Of a stretch of 64,000 bases of DNA, positions 13,301-28,300 are shown piece by piece. The translations under genes and the position numbers were made by a program. A model generated the notes under the pieces. It saw only the letters and a list, made by a program, of their open reading frames with translations, ran no database searches and was not told the DNA's origin. The stretch's first letter is position 1, and the number at the start of each line of letters is the position of its first letter. The stretch is from NCBI RefSeq assembly GCF_963662255.1, contig NC_085049.1:49546837-49610836 (forward strand). Reading direction: 5' to 3'. Origin of the DNA: Cinclus cinclus (taxonomy: Eukaryota > Chordata > Aves > Passeriformes > Cinclidae).

Positions 13301-16300
13301 CTCTTTCATTGTTATCTTTCTTACTCTTTGACTTCAAGGGACCATTGAGACTCTTAGTACAATTCCTGTGTACAATGAGGTACCAATGTTAACTTCATGT
13401 TGATTCAAACGGCTTTACAGTAACTGATATTTGCATAGTGTCTGGCTACCAATATTAGAGAAAATATTTGTTTTCTTATACTTCTCTTTAATGCTTTAAT
13501 TTTTCTTTTCAGCTATGATTTTTAATACAGTTAAATATCCAAAACTAAGTTAGTTTTATCATGCATTCTCATTGGTGTCCCCTCACATCACAAGTAAATT
13601 TGACCTTTACTACATTTAATTTTCCTTTGGGTTAGGACATTTGAGTCTCAGGACTGTAGTTCTCCTCTCTTCTAGTACTTCTAGTTGGTTGACACAGCCT
13701 CTCAGGCTATTAGATCTGGCATGTTATAGTTTCCTCTAAAAGGTCACTAATGTGAAAAAATCAAGCATAGTAGATGTGATTGAAAAGGTTCAGCATATGT
13801 GATCACAGATAATGTAATGTCTTGCATTTAAGGAGCCACTGAGTTAAAACTGATGCAGGAACACTGTAAAATCATTTGTGAGAGAACAAATCACGGAGAG
13901 GCAATAATGGAGCAAGTAAATCAGGGTTCTTTGACATTTCGTTTTCAAGAACTAAGGACTTGAAATTAGTAAACAGGAAGTAGAGAAGCAGCAAAAGCAG
14001 ATGATTATTTATTAAATTTGTAGATAAATTGCAGAACTTGTTGCCACCAGGTATTTCGTCTCATGACTGTGATCATAATTCAAGTGGAGACCAAGGACAT
14101 TCATAAAATAATTATCTGCTGAGATTTACTGCATAGAAATAGAAATCACATTTGTTTCATAACATCCTTGGGCTGCAAACTGCAGTCTCAGGGGCTGCTG
14201 AAAGGAATTATCACTCTATGCAATTCTTGCTTCTTCTGCAGACTTGTCCTTTTCACCACTGTTCAATAAAAGATACTGTGCTAGTTGGGGCATAGGTGTC
14301 TGCACAGTATTTTATCTCTTATACTGACGTTTCTTTTCTTGAGAAATGTTCCGTTTTTGAGGAATTCCACATCAGTGATGTCAGAACTGTGCTAAGCAGC
14401 ACTGCAGATCAATAAACAGCTTGGCTCTGGATTTCTTGGATAACAAAAGTCACTGTACATATTTCTGCAGTGGTAGTAGTCTGTGTGAGATAAGGAAGAA
14501 CATGACATCATTCATGCGGAGTTTTATTGCGTTCTGGTGATGAGACGCCTGTCATAAAGAAATGTGTTTAAAATGCATTTTTGAATCAATGTATTTTGTT
14601 TTATTGTCACACAGTACCAAGTGCAGTCAAATATCTGAACTGTAGCAGAGGCTCTGAATCAATAACTGTTGCCTGGCCACCAGCCCAAAGTATGCTTGAT
14701 GGATATATTCTTTCAATAAACAGTAAGGTCTTCAATGAGAAAAAAACGTTACCTTCTGGTGTGAGGTATGATGATTACATTCTAAAAATAACTGACATGA
14801 ACTCAAAACAGCTGTTTGACATAGATATTTAAAATAGGTAGCCTGCGCCATTACTTATATGTTGTATGTATTTGATGGTTTAGATGATATTACTATGGTT
14901 TAGATACATTACTATGCCCATGTATTTTAAGAACTGCATTTTTAAATCAAATCACGATTCTCATATGATCTGTTTATGCAAAGACGAGCAAACAAAATAC
15001 TGCACTGGGGTGAGCACCAGTAGAACCTGTGTGCCACTCTGGATATTTAATTCAGTACTTTAAAACTTCCTAGTACTGGAACTTGCTCTGAGCCATAGTG
15101 TAATACACATTATTTAAGACTTTATAGTTCCAAAATATTTTTTGACTCACAAGATATAAACATGTATACACAGATCATGTATAAATAATATCCATAAAAC
15201 TATAATGAATTTGCATATGAACATACATTATTTTTTTAGAATCCCAAAGGACATAATCTCTTCTTTTAATCTTTGTAGAACGCACAAATTTGAGCACCTT
15301 CTGCCAGGCACTGATTTCTTAATCAGTATTGTGACAACCAATGGATTAAAAAGAAGTCACCCTAATGTCCTCAACGTTAGCACCTGTAGGTTCAGTTTAT
15401 TAATGACTTTTCATGGTTTCAGATAATTGAAGTTTTTGTAATTCTAAGGTGTTTTCTAAGAAAAGCTTTTATTTATTAAATCCATGCATCTTAACAATGA
15501 CTGAATGAATCCTTTTAAGTTTTTAATTTCAATCTAAACATCTTCAAAAGTGAATAAGTATATAAAAGCATTTTAAATGCAAAGTTTCCTCTGTATTAAG
15601 TGGGGCTTTCTCACTACTAAATCAGCAGTAGTGTTAGGATGATAAGAATTTTCCATAAAGATTGACAAAGGCTGACTTTATTTCTGGTTCTGTTTCTAAT
15701 ATTAGAGGTGATTTTCATTTATTTGAAGTTCTTTTTAAGTACAAAATGAAATATTTTTCTAGATGTAACTATAAAATAATGAATTAAATCTATATATTCT
15801 GTACGTGTCAATTTCCTTAAAAAAATATAGATTATTTTAAATCTAAATTCTACATCCTCAGATCCTGATCCACCATCAGATTTGCAAGTGTTTGGACAAG
15901 AAGAAAATACAGTCTATTTTTCTTGGAAACTCCCAAGAGGAGGATTTGATATGTTTGAGGTGAGATGAGAATAGGAAGAAACCAGTGCAAATCTTTTTGT
16001 AATTTCTCAACTCAATTATCATCCTGTACCTGCTTCAAACCTAGTAGTAATTTTTTTTTTTTTTTATAACCCATGTAAGTATTGGAAGGAAATACTGCTA
16101 TTGGAAAAGGTCAGATAAATATGTACTTCCCATTACATAACATTTAAAGAAAAGATTTTAAAATTATACTTTTAATAGCTACCGAAAACTTATTTTTCAA
16201 CTAGTGTGAAATAAAAAAGATCACAGGTCAAGGATTGAATGTAACAGTAATGTAATATTTTTTCTTAGCTTTTCAAATTTCTAATGCAAGTTAATTTAAC

Positions 16301-19300
16301 TGAAGTGAAAAATAGTAAGTACCTTCCTTACAGAAGAATGTTAATGTTTTGTTTAGAAAATTGCAGAACAGTTATGGTGTTATTTTTAAAATATAGCCAT
16401 TTATTTGACAAAACTGCAAACCTTGGATACCTGCCATACCCTTCCGGCCTTGGGCAGTAAGTAGCTTAGTGATTTTCTGAGGGTAATTGGATATACATAA
16501 AGAAAAACAGGGGCTATTCCAGATTTCTTTTTGCTATTTATATTTCAAAATTGTGTTATGCCCTGTTTAAAAAAAATCACGCTTCTTTATTTTAAAACTG
16601 TTATTCTTCAGGTTCTCGATGTATTAGAAATAGCTAGTAACTCCCTGTTCACAATACCCATATCTTTTGTGATTTTATAAATTTCAATTTTTTCAATTTC
16701 TCATCATTTATTATTTCACTTCTCTGTCAAAATGTTCCACAATAGCATCTAAATAGCATGGATCATGTTTTACTATGGCATGCAGCCAGTCTCTCTTTTA
16801 TATCCTGGATTTTGCAGTCTGTCTTGTATTATCCTTAGCATTGTGTAACACTGTATCGACACGTGGTGAACAAAACTTAAAATACTGCTGTTTTAACACA
16901 TGCCTTGAATCAATATGGATTTCTAGGTCTAATCTTTCACAGATAACTTACTTGAATATGCTTTGGTACATAGAACTATTGTCAGACAAAATACTTTGTT
17001 TTAATGTTCTATGTGGTTTTTACCCGAATATTACAGTGCCCAATTCCTTTTCTTCTGCTCTCCCATGGCTTCAATTATATATTTACCCAAACCTGAAATC
17101 TGAGTATCCATAGGATACTTCCTTGGCATTCTCTCTTCATTAGTGTAAAACTGCACTGATCTCAGTGGATAAGAGCAGCCTGTTAACCTCCCATACTATT
17201 TACTGGTGCAGCTTGGAGCATATATACAAATTTTAAAATCAAATTTAATTATCTTTTTCATGTTTTGAACCAGTTGAGAAACACTTTTGAATGTGATAAT
17301 GCTATTTTTGCTACCCTGCGGAAAATAATTGTCATCTGTAATATTGATCTTTACGTCACAGTGTTATTGTTCAGCATCTCTTAGAGCAAGCAACCACATT
17401 AGACAGTGCTTTGTCTGTATAAATGAGCTTATCTTTTAATCTTTAATGAGAAAGGCCTTCGTAGACTGGTTGCTTAGTAAGGTGCACCTGCATAAAAGGG
17501 ATCGTTTTACTAATCATTTAAAATTAATCATCCCTGCTCACCAACTTTCTATGCAATATATTGCAGTTTGTAAAGTGAAGAGTGCACAAAAGGTACTTTC
17601 TTAACTTCTTTATACTAGATGTAAATCTTTAATCTATAGCTTTGCTTCTAGCATCTTGCAGTGCTGTAATTCTAATATGGTGGTGACAGTTTCCAAGATT
17701 TTTTTTGTATAAACAGGTACTGTGCTGGTAGAATATACACAGGGGAAATGGATCATTCCTCCCCAGATGAATAGCAGCTAACCCCTGTGATTTCAGGTCA
17801 CTGCCATGTGAACAGCATCCCCCTTCTGCTGGAGGACATGACTAGTGGCAGGACAGGACTCACTGTGTAGGCAGCTGCAACCCTGCCTGGTCTCGGTATG
17901 GAGAGCCATGCCTGAGAAACGTGTGTTGTTTGTTGGAGGTGTTTGTCCAGTGCCCTCCTCTGCAGTCTGAGTCTTGCCTCTCACTAGTGCAGACAGGAAC
18001 CATACAGGGATGCTTTGCTATGTCCACAGAAAGATCTGGGGCACGAATTTTTTTTGTTGCCTTAGAATTGTCAGAAGGAAGGTGAGAAGGAATACTCACG
18101 GCCTCTAGGAGTTAGGTCCCCAGATTTCAATGTCTTCATATCTCCAGCCCTTTTATTCTCTGCAGTGTCTCTTAACTGATGAATTTTCAAGGTATAGCAG
18201 TGAGCAGAGTTGAGTGACTGATTCCTCGGTAGTCTTTTGAGTCAGGAGTCAGTCTTTTTTCCTCAGGAATCTCAGCTCTGAACAGTGCACAAAGTGGCTT
18301 TTTTTGGTTGAATGGTTTTAGGTGTTGTTTGTGTTTTTTCTTTATTTTGCTGCGTTTTGCTTTTTTGTTTTGTTTTGCTTTGAGGTTTTGGTTTTTTTTT
18401 TTACCAGAAAGGTAGAGAGTTACTTAATTGTACAGTTCATCAATCTAGCTGTGAGACTGAACAGTCAGAGTAAACTTTATTATCCTTCCTCCAAGAGGAA
18501 AAAACCTGTAAGCCTCAACTTCACTTTGCTTCCTCCATCTACTTTTAAATATTTAAGTAATTGCTTTCACTACTGGGCTATAAAGGAATGATGGAGTTCC
18601 ACAATGGTGGAACATAATATAAATTTCCTTGATTCTTTTTGTATTTAAAATACGGAAAATATTTTAAATATTTTCATACTAACAGGTAGTTGCTATCTCT
18701 GAACTTTACTTTTATGAACTTAAATAATCTAATACGAGGAATTCCTTTGCTTTGATAGCTTTCATATTGTCTGATGAATAATGAAAAGCTGCTTACCAGA
18801 ACTATTTATGACAGCAGAGCTGTAGTGAAAAATCTGACCCCTGGGACAGAATACATTTTTCAGTTAAGGACAATTAAAGGCCTGGATTCTTCTGTGGCTG
18901 TGGAGAGAAAAGTCATCACAAGTAAGGAAATACCTTATATATTTGTCTTTTTGAAAACCAGTAAATGTTTAGAGACATTTAAATAGTTGTTTGTAACTCA
19001 AAAATGTCACAGAGTTCAAAATGAAACTTCAGCTTTGGGAGGAAAGTTGTGCTTCTTTTTATGATAGGTGCTTAAATAGGAGCCTTGTACATAGCTCACT
19101 GGATTGAGGTTGAGGAGTCTAGGCATGGCAGAAAATAGCTCTTTGAAAAAGTTTCCAGCTCTAACAAAGTAAGATCGTGCCAGAATAACTTCCTATGCTT
19201 TAATAATTACCTTGCATTTTGTTTACAATTGTTTCTGTATCTCCTAAATTCTTGCAAGCCCATAGTCTCAGACTGCATTATTGCTTCTGTGCAAAGACAC

Positions 19301-22300
19301 TGATTGTTTAAGACAGTAAGAGGAATTGTGCTTCAGAGAGCTTAACAAGGTCCAGAAACCAGCATCTTGCACTCATTTTCTGTCTCTGAGCAAATGTGTT
19401 TTCCAGTGTTCTTGTGATACAACATAAGAAAGAGGGAAATTTATTTGTGACATAAATTTGAGGAAGATTTATATTGAATTCTGGACTGCCCAAGCAGATA
19501 AAGAGCAGCTAGCTGTAATCAGAAAATTAACCATCTCCCAGGTTTATACACATGCATGTCATAACCTTCTGTCTTCTTTGATGGGTATTCTGTGGCTTGT
19601 TTGGACTATAAATCCCTAACTCAGTAAACAGTCAAGAAAGCTCTGCACTCAGTTATTCAAAGATAAGTGAATCTCTGAAAAAAAAAAAAGCCAAACCAAA
19701 AAAAAAAACCCTCAAAAAAACCCCCAGAACAAGTCCTGCAGATTCTTATGAATGAAACGTGCAGCAGAATATTCATTATCATGTTCCTGAAGATGCTTTT
19801 TTTTCCTCAGGTAAATATTTTCAAGAGAATCTCAGATAGGTCCTGAGTATGCCAAGATTATGGAAAGTTTACTCTATAATTTTAATGGAAAACCCTTAGG
19901 ATTTTTTTCATGCTGGGTAATAGGCATATGTTAATTAATGTTTTTCATAAAGCTTCAAGCAAGCTAAACCAATTATGTGGGAGATTCTCTTTTTAGGAGG
20001 AATGGCAACATTTTTCTTTCCTAAGCAGCTGTGCTACATAGATGGAGGTGCTATTAGTGAATTATTTGTGATTTTAGAAATCTTAATATAATAAAAAAAC
20101 AGTAGAAAAAAGAAAAAAGGGATAATCACTTGTGGGAGTCCTGATAGACTGATAAAATTGAAATTTCCTTCCATAAATTTCATAATGCACACAGGAGGTA
20201 CATCCCCAGGTTTTATTTACACTGTGCAACATAATGGCATTGTTTTCTGTATATCCATACAAAGAATTCTAAAATCTGTATCCATATTTCACAATGACTT
20301 GAAGTCTCAAAACATGCATTTAAGTAAAAACCATTTATTTTTGAAAGTTTTTATTTTCTTATGTTTTAAGTACTAGGGATTTTTTTTTTCTGTATTAATC
20401 TCAATAATTTTTACCGTAGAACCTGCTGGGATATGTGGTCTGACGTTAAAAATGGTAAATACTTCCTCTGCAACTGTAATGTGGAGTCCAACCAAGACAA
20501 ACTTCACTTCTTATAAAGCATCTTTATCAAACAACACCTTTATTAAAATGTTCACAATTCCAGCAACAGTGACTGACTTCAGTGTAACAGGCCTGACTGC
20601 TGGGGGAATTTATAATTTCACACTGAAAAGACTAAAAGGAAATATTGAAGGAGTTTCTGCTTCCCTTGAATTTGTAACAGGTCTGTATGGTTTCCTGCTT
20701 CCTCTGCCAATGAACGGTAGCAGTCCCTAACAGTGCATGTTTGTCTGTGTGCATTTCACTTTGTAGAATAACATCGAAATGTCAAGAGATCTCACATGCT
20801 TTTTTTTTGCTGTCATTGTGGGCATATATTACTTATATCCTATTCAACCTGCATGTAGTGATACCTGTCAGAAACAGAATGCCTTTAGCTGTGCTGCATT
20901 TCTTTTGACTGTTTTTATATTTCGGATCTTATCCTGGAAAGAGTTACACACAAGCTGAATTTTACCCTACAATGATTTCAGTATGTGCATTTTTTTTGGT
21001 TTTTTTTTTTCTTTCTTTGTTTTATTTTTTTTCTCAGTGAGTGAAGTTAAACAGGTTCAGAAATGTTTGTAGAATTAAGGCTTTTGATTACAAACTACCC
21101 TTAAAAATTACTTGTGGGTCTGTACCTCTATAAACATAAAATCCAGCTTTAATGGAAGTTGAGATCCATGCAAATAATAGGACCAATGAGAGCAGTGGGA
21201 CTCAAAATCTGTAAGAGTATACTGAAAGGAAGAACCTATGCTCTCGGTTAAACTTATATACCTCCACATATATTATTAATTATTTTTGTTTGTTAGTGTC
21301 AAAATAAAACCATGAGTTAAAAATCATATATATGAGATAAATACTGATGGAATGTAAAATCTAAAATGAATATCTGGATGTATTAATATTCAGGTTATTT
21401 GATGGCAGAAGTGGAGTAATCTGTTTGAAGCAATTCTGCAACTTTGCACAGTGTGTGTAAAGAGTTAATCAAAGATACATAATCTTAGCAGATTTACAGC
21501 AAATAAGAAAGGAATGGAAATCTTTCAGAGTTGAAGCTATACATTTTTCAGGCTTCACAGTATGATACTAATGTATAAACTACTAGAAGGTTTTGTCCGA
21601 ATTCAGAAGAGCTGTGTTAGACAGGCAGACGGAGGATTGAGTGCAAGGTTGAAACTGAAATGAGACAAAGAGCATCCCTGACTGGACTTGTTCAGACAGA
21701 TGAGCATGGGGAGAGCTGATAGTTGTTCGAGTTCCAAAGTAGAAAGGAAACAAATAAACATGGCTAGAGATTGTACAGGTAAATAAATTACATATATATT
21801 AGTAGATAATATTTTAATGACCTACTGAAGAATTTAAAATCTGATTCATTATTAGGCTTAGAGTGAATAGTACACATTTAATGGTGCATTTAAAAACAGA
21901 AGAAAACGAGATATTGTGACGTGAGCAGGCGGAAATTTAGCTTTAATAAAAAGAGTATGCTACCCAAATTTTGGGATCTTAACTGACTACACTTAATGGA
22001 ATTACTGGTATTCCAAAAATATGAAATGCATAAAGAAGTTACCAACCCTGTGGCTAGCAGCAGAACAAACACTAGCTACATCTTGAATTTCAACTGTAGC
22101 ACCTGTTATGTCAGCAGTAGTGCTAACTTTATGGCTGAGGACAGCAGAAACCCCAGGACTGCACAGAGATTTTGTTGACTGAACACTGTGCAGAGACATT
22201 CGAGCTTGCTCTCTGTGAATGGGCATCCCAGCATGGCTGGGAGGCCATCAGCCAAATCCCAGAGGTAGTGGAGCAACTGTAGCATCACATACTGCCATAT

Positions 22301-25300
22301 CCAGACTGACCCTTTGTACAGCAAGTAAACTCTTGGATGCTTTCCTACCCAGTTGTAACTACTAATATATTTTAAATGGAATTATTTAAGTTGATGTCTT
22401 TTATTCCACAATTCTCTTTCAGAACCTGCAAAGCCAGAAGGTCTAAAATTCTTCAATGTTTCGTCATATTATTTTTCACTGTATTGGAGACTACCATATG
22501 GTCTTGTAGACAGATTTCATGTGGATCTTGTTCCTGATCATGCTTCTGTTGTTATCCTAGATCTTGGAGTTAGGGAGTATCAAGTACGTGTTTTTATTAC
22601 AGGACTTGCAGGGCCAGCTTTTCCTTATGCACTGTGCTGATGAGGAATTCAAGCCTTCCTCCTTAGCTGTTTAATGAATATTTGAATATGAAAATATTAA
22701 TGAAGGGTTGGTGGGACGGGAGCAAATTTCAGCATCCATAGTGAACTTACTGTTTTATAAAGTCTACTAGAAGGATGCAGACCATCATCCAAGGATTCAT
22801 GAATAGTTTATCAAGGGAAGGGCAGTGCTATTGAGTAGTACAGACTAATTAATTGTGTACTTGCCAGGAAGATCTCTGCTTAAATCATTAATGCAGGCAA
22901 CATTTCACTGCTAAGCCATCAAAAAGATACAGGAGCACTTTTTGATTCTGCTGTCTGGGACATATAATATTAACAGAAATAATGGTTGTTCTGGATGTTT
23001 TGCTTTTGTTTTTTGTTGGAACTGCAAAGATACAGGTATTTTAGATAATTTCTTGCTAAAAAAGTTAGTAATTATGTTTACTGAAAAGGATGGGTTAGTA
23101 TAAGGGTCAAAAGCTTGTTTTTCAGGTTGCTTTTTTGTTCATTCATTCAAAGAGAAGTTTTATAGTGCTTCATATTTAATTTGATAATGATAATACAGAA
23201 AAAAAACTATAGATACATTGATAGGGGACTCTGGGATAAAATTAATAGTTAATTTTGTTGTTCTTTAATATTGAATGTTGTACACATCTTATGAAGGGTA
23301 GTTGACGACAAAATACTGCAGATAACAGATGTAAACACCTGCTTTTAGTAATGAATTGCTCAAAATTTTCTGGGTTTCTTTTATGCTTTGTTTGATTGGG
23401 TTTTTTCCTGTTTGCTTGTTTTGTTTTGTTTTGAGAGGAGGGAGTTAATTTTTGTGATTCTTTGTAAAAGGCTTAAATAAATCCATGTCCTATTTTAGGC
23501 TGATTTTTCCAACACTATTCCTGGAACAACATACAATGTTACAGTTTCTGCAACTTCTTCTTCAGCCTATGGTTCACCTGCAAGTAGAACTGTGACAACA
23601 AATGTGACAAGTGAGTTAAAAATGACTGATGGAATTTTGTTAATTTTTTTAACTATGTTTTCTTATGTTTATTATGTGCACAGTAATATCCAAGAGATTA
23701 TAATGTTATAATTAAGCTTTGAACAGTCATTAAAATTTTTCATCTTCTTTAACCATTCAAAATACACTGAATCTGAAGTGTTCTATGAGAGCTTAAGAAT
23801 TTAAAAGCGTTAGAAAAATTTGCTATTGTGTCATGTAATAATATCCAGACTCTGATTTATATCTATAGTGGTACATAAAAAAATGTTCAGAGGTATTTCC
23901 AAAACAATGTAGCCAAAGCAGATGTACTTTTTGAAAGAGCACACTTTAACCGAGTGCTCGAATATGTCAGACGTCAAACTGGCATTAAACTGTTTTTTTT
24001 AACAAAGATCTTGATCAATACATTTTTTATGTTCTTATAGAAGAATGTTCCTGGTGCTCCAAAATTAACTTAATAATTTCTAACAGGACTCTAGCCCGAA
24101 AACAATTACTTTTATTCAGAAGTACATCAGTTTTCAGAAGTTTTATGAGATTATGCTGGCAGATGATTTAATTTCTTTATAGAATCTGTGAATGTGTCTC
24201 CACCCTCATGAATCTTATTTAAAAATTGTTTTACATGTACGTGCTTGTGTGTGTGTATGTTGTGTATGTGCATATATATAATTTTTAATTTACTATTTTT
24301 TTATTTTTTTTTTAAGATCCTGGGCCACCTGTGTTCCTTGCAGGTGAAAGAGTGGGTTCTGCTGGGATTCTGCTGTCATGGAACACACCACTCTATCCAA
24401 ATGGGAGAATTCTCTCCTATGTTGTTAAATATAAAGAAGTCTGCCCATGGATGCAAACAGCTTATACACAGGTCACAACAAAGCCAGATAGTTTGGAAGT
24501 TCTTCTCACCAGTCTTAACCCTGGAACAACTTATGAAATTATGGTAAAAGCTTTACAAATGCCTCCTAGTATTTCAAATTTTGAGTTATTGTAAATTGTG
24601 TGAGTTTATAATAGGTTCCTGTAGAGTTTTCTGAGGGACCATGCTATTTACTGTTGCCATATAAAAAATATATTAGCAAGACATTTGTTTAGTTGAATTT
24701 ATTTAAGCAGTATGTTTAAAATCTACTTAAAAATGTTGCAGTCAAACTTGCACTGAAATGTACCTTTTTCTACTGATATTCTTATTAATATATGGCGTTT
24801 TGTGGTAAAACATAAAAAGCAAAGGGGAGAATTTTGGAAACATCTAAATCCTTCCTTATCTTTATTGAGATTTAATCTTTCAAACAACTGGTGCACTTTG
24901 TATATTACATAAATATTGTTAAATCATCTCAGACATATCCAAGAAAAGTACATCTTTCGTATATGGAACTTGTTTGCATTGAGATTAGAAACTCCTGATC
25001 CATCTCTGAACTCTTCAACAACAGATGCCTTCAGGTGGACAGAAATTAACTGCTACTCTCTTGGCAGTATTTGCCAAGCAATTCTTTGCCTGCTTTACTC
25101 TTTCGTAAGAACCTTGTAGAGGTTCCTCTTTTTAATGCCAAGAATTAAATGAAATTATGTGTTGATTTGCTTCATTCCATTCAGTTATGTTGAAGTTGAA
25201 CATATGAGATAGGAATTTCCACATCTATCTTAATGCTAGCTTTGTTTCTGAGCTCTTTCTACAATAACTACCTTGAGATGAGATATAAAAGCAATGTTTA

Positions 25301-28300
25301 GGTAAAGACATAACTTACGATTTATATAGTGCAATTTAAATACTGTCAGAATTTCCTGACCGGATGTCCACCCCCTGAAGATCTCCAGTCAATTTCCTCA
25401 GCTCTTGCAATTACCGTAGAATTCATCAATGCCTGAGGGTGTTTCAAGTCATTGTCCCTGTGAAGCATAAGTAGGTAGGGTTGGCTGTAGTCATGAGGTG
25501 TGTTTGTGTTTGTGTGGCTTGGGAAGGAGCTAGCCAGTGACACAAGTTCTTGACATCCTAGATTAAGTCTTTGATGCTACCTTGTATTCTTTTACTGTGT
25601 TTGTCTGTTGTAGCTTTGTCCTTTTGTTTAATCTTTACAGTCTTTGAAAAATGCACTGTTTAGTGCCAGGAAGTGATTACAACAAGTTTCTCTTTCTGGC
25701 CTGGGGCCTTCTGTTTTCTTTTGCCTTTGTTACCCATTGTGTGCTGTCTGTCGCTTCTGCAGTGACCCACACTCAGTTTTGCACACCTACCCCCTCTCAC
25801 CCTTCGTTCCCCACAGGCTGCACTGTCAGCTCCCTAAACCCCACAGCCACACCTTTGGTGCCTGACATTGCCAGATATAACCTTGCTGGAGAGCTTTTTA
25901 CTTTGCTCCTTCTTTCCCACACCTCTCACATTCACTGTTGGAATTTTACTCACGTTTACCTTTTGTTGTCACTTTTACTTTTTTTCAAAATAAGAAGTCA
26001 AACTTCCTTCTTACTTCTTTGTAAGTGCTGGATGCCAAGGCCCATCACTGAGTTGAATTGTCACCAAACCCTATATTGCAGAGCTAATGGAATTGTTGTT
26101 TTGTTTATCTCCATAAATTCTACTAAAGTCTTGATATATTGCTCTTCTGTGGGAAGATGATTGTGAGCACAGCAGCATCTCCATTTTAAAGTACATCTAC
26201 AGTCCCCTTACTTTTGCCTTTCTACAAAAAGACATGCTTTCCATGGGTTTCTGCTTAGAGACAGGTTGACCTGCTCTTGCTAACCTACAGGAGACAGAAA
26301 AATGAAAGGGAACTTATTCTCCTTTTTACCCTTTTAAGTTATAGTAAGTAAAATAAGAATGCAGAACCTAGTTTAAGTGTATTGTGGCAAGAAAAAAGGA
26401 GTGTTACTGAGGTTGTTCTTGCTGTTGATTATTGCATGAAATAGGGACTAATAAAATAAATCCTCTTTAGATGCGTGGTTATTCATATGTGGTTTTCTTA
26501 ATTTCTTATGCTGTTACATACTTTTCCCATTTTATTTCTTTACATTTAAACATTGAGTATAAATTATACAACACAAGTATAAAGGGCATCTTCATCTGTA
26601 TATTTATAGTTCAAAAGCTAAAAGTTGTATCTCTGTGTATTTTTAGGATTTTCATATTCCCTGAAACTGTATATACTGTAGATTTTCTAATATGGATTCT
26701 TTCTGTTTTTCATGTAGGTTGCTGCTGAGAATAGTGCTGGTATTGGAGTGTTTAGTGATCCTTTCCTTTTTCAGACTGCAGAAAGTGGTAAATTTAATAA
26801 AGCTGTTAATTATTTTGATTAAAGCTTCTCTAATTTGTTCAAATAAATTTCCATGATATGTTTCATACTTGAACAAATTCCAATGCATTTAGAACAAAAT
26901 CCCTACTTTCACTCAGTGACAAAGGTTCATTTTGTTCTATTTGCTAACAACAGCATTTAGGGTGTGCCTATACAGGTGTTTGTTGCACAAAAAGTCTGGT
27001 TTTCTTGGAGTTTTCCTGTACCAGTTTCTAGGTAGGCAGCTTCCAGAAAGCAAGGTGACAGCAGAGCAGAGCCACCTATCAAGTGGATCCATCTGCTGTT
27101 GCCTGTAACAGTTCTAGGATACAGACTTTCTTGTGGGATCATCTCTGCCATTGTCTGCTTCAGTCAATCTGCCTTTGTTTAGTGATGGGTTCTAAGAAGC
27201 TTAGCACAGAATGTATTTTATTAAATCTTTATGTATTAATTCTGAATGTATAAAAAAAAGGTGTCTGAAATGAAAATTTGAGTAGGTAGTTTTGAAGATT
27301 AAAAAGCATAGTCTGACTTTGCACAATTTTTACTAATTTATTGTTTGTGATCTTGCTTGTGCTTCGGGAGCAGTTCTGCCCTGGCTGACAAGCTTACACC
27401 AGTCCACTTGAAAATCAGTGTCAATGGAAAACAGAACTTGTGCTGCCAAGGCAGTGTCTGTCCATCTGTGTTTGGGCTGCTCTCTGTTTCTGTGCAAACT
27501 ATGGAGTGAGATATCTTAATTAATGGCAGAAATCATCACTCTGCACAAATAATGCAGTAATTTATGAACCCAGTATAAGGAGGAGCAGTAAACTTGCCAC
27601 GTGGAACTATGTGAAATCATTATTCTTCACTATTTGTACATCATTGCTGGTAAAAAACCTTATTTCTGTGAGCTTTATTATTTACTCATGTTTGACAGAG
27701 GACAGCACTGGCATTTCGCCATATGAGAACATGAGCTTTTTATTTTTGGAAGCAATTTTGTCTACATTTTTTAAACCTAAAATGCCTTACTATTAATGTA
27801 ATTGGAAGGTTTCTTCAAATTCTAGATTAGTTATGTGTCATTGGTATAACATTTATACTTTTACTTCCTCAACTGTTTTTTTTGTTCTAATTCTTGCTTT
27901 AATGGATAAGGAAAACCAAACATCTTAATCAACATAAAGATGGGAAATTTAAAGTGAGAAAGTTAGACAGAAGATCAAGTTATTTGAATATAAAGCTTGT
28001 GGTTTGGGAGGAGGGGAAAAGAAGTGAAAGGTCTGGAAGAGATTTAGCAGGACTGAAAGCACTAAATATGAGGCTTGGAGGAGCTGTCTCTCAATTCACC
28101 TGTGGAAGGTCTGTAATTGTGGAATGGCCGTTTTTAAAAAGAGTGTGAAAAGCCTTTTCTATTTAGTACTAAGGCAGCTATTGCAGGACCTGCTGCTGAC
28201 TCTGCCACATGTAGGCAGCAGTAAGACAGGGGCTCTAATTCACAGGAGAGTTCAGCATGTAAAATAGCATGTAAAATCTGATTTAGATGCTGCATCTCAT

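Larger units (their letters stand above)
15960..18758. other. intron 14
   Basis: 2.8 kb. Contains a T15 run (16051-16065) and a T/G-rich low-complexity stretch (about 18298-18402). No exon recognised. Confidence 0.6.

Noticed and set aside
24245..24547. 100-codon frame overlapping exon 19
   Set aside because: Wrong-frame shadow of the exon that encodes FN3-12.
25651..26160. 169-codon open frame, longest in the window
   Set aside because: Hydrophobic composition, no domain or repeat signature, lies inside intron 19 with no in-phase splice sites to PTPRQ. Consistent with a pyrimidine-rich strand having few stops.
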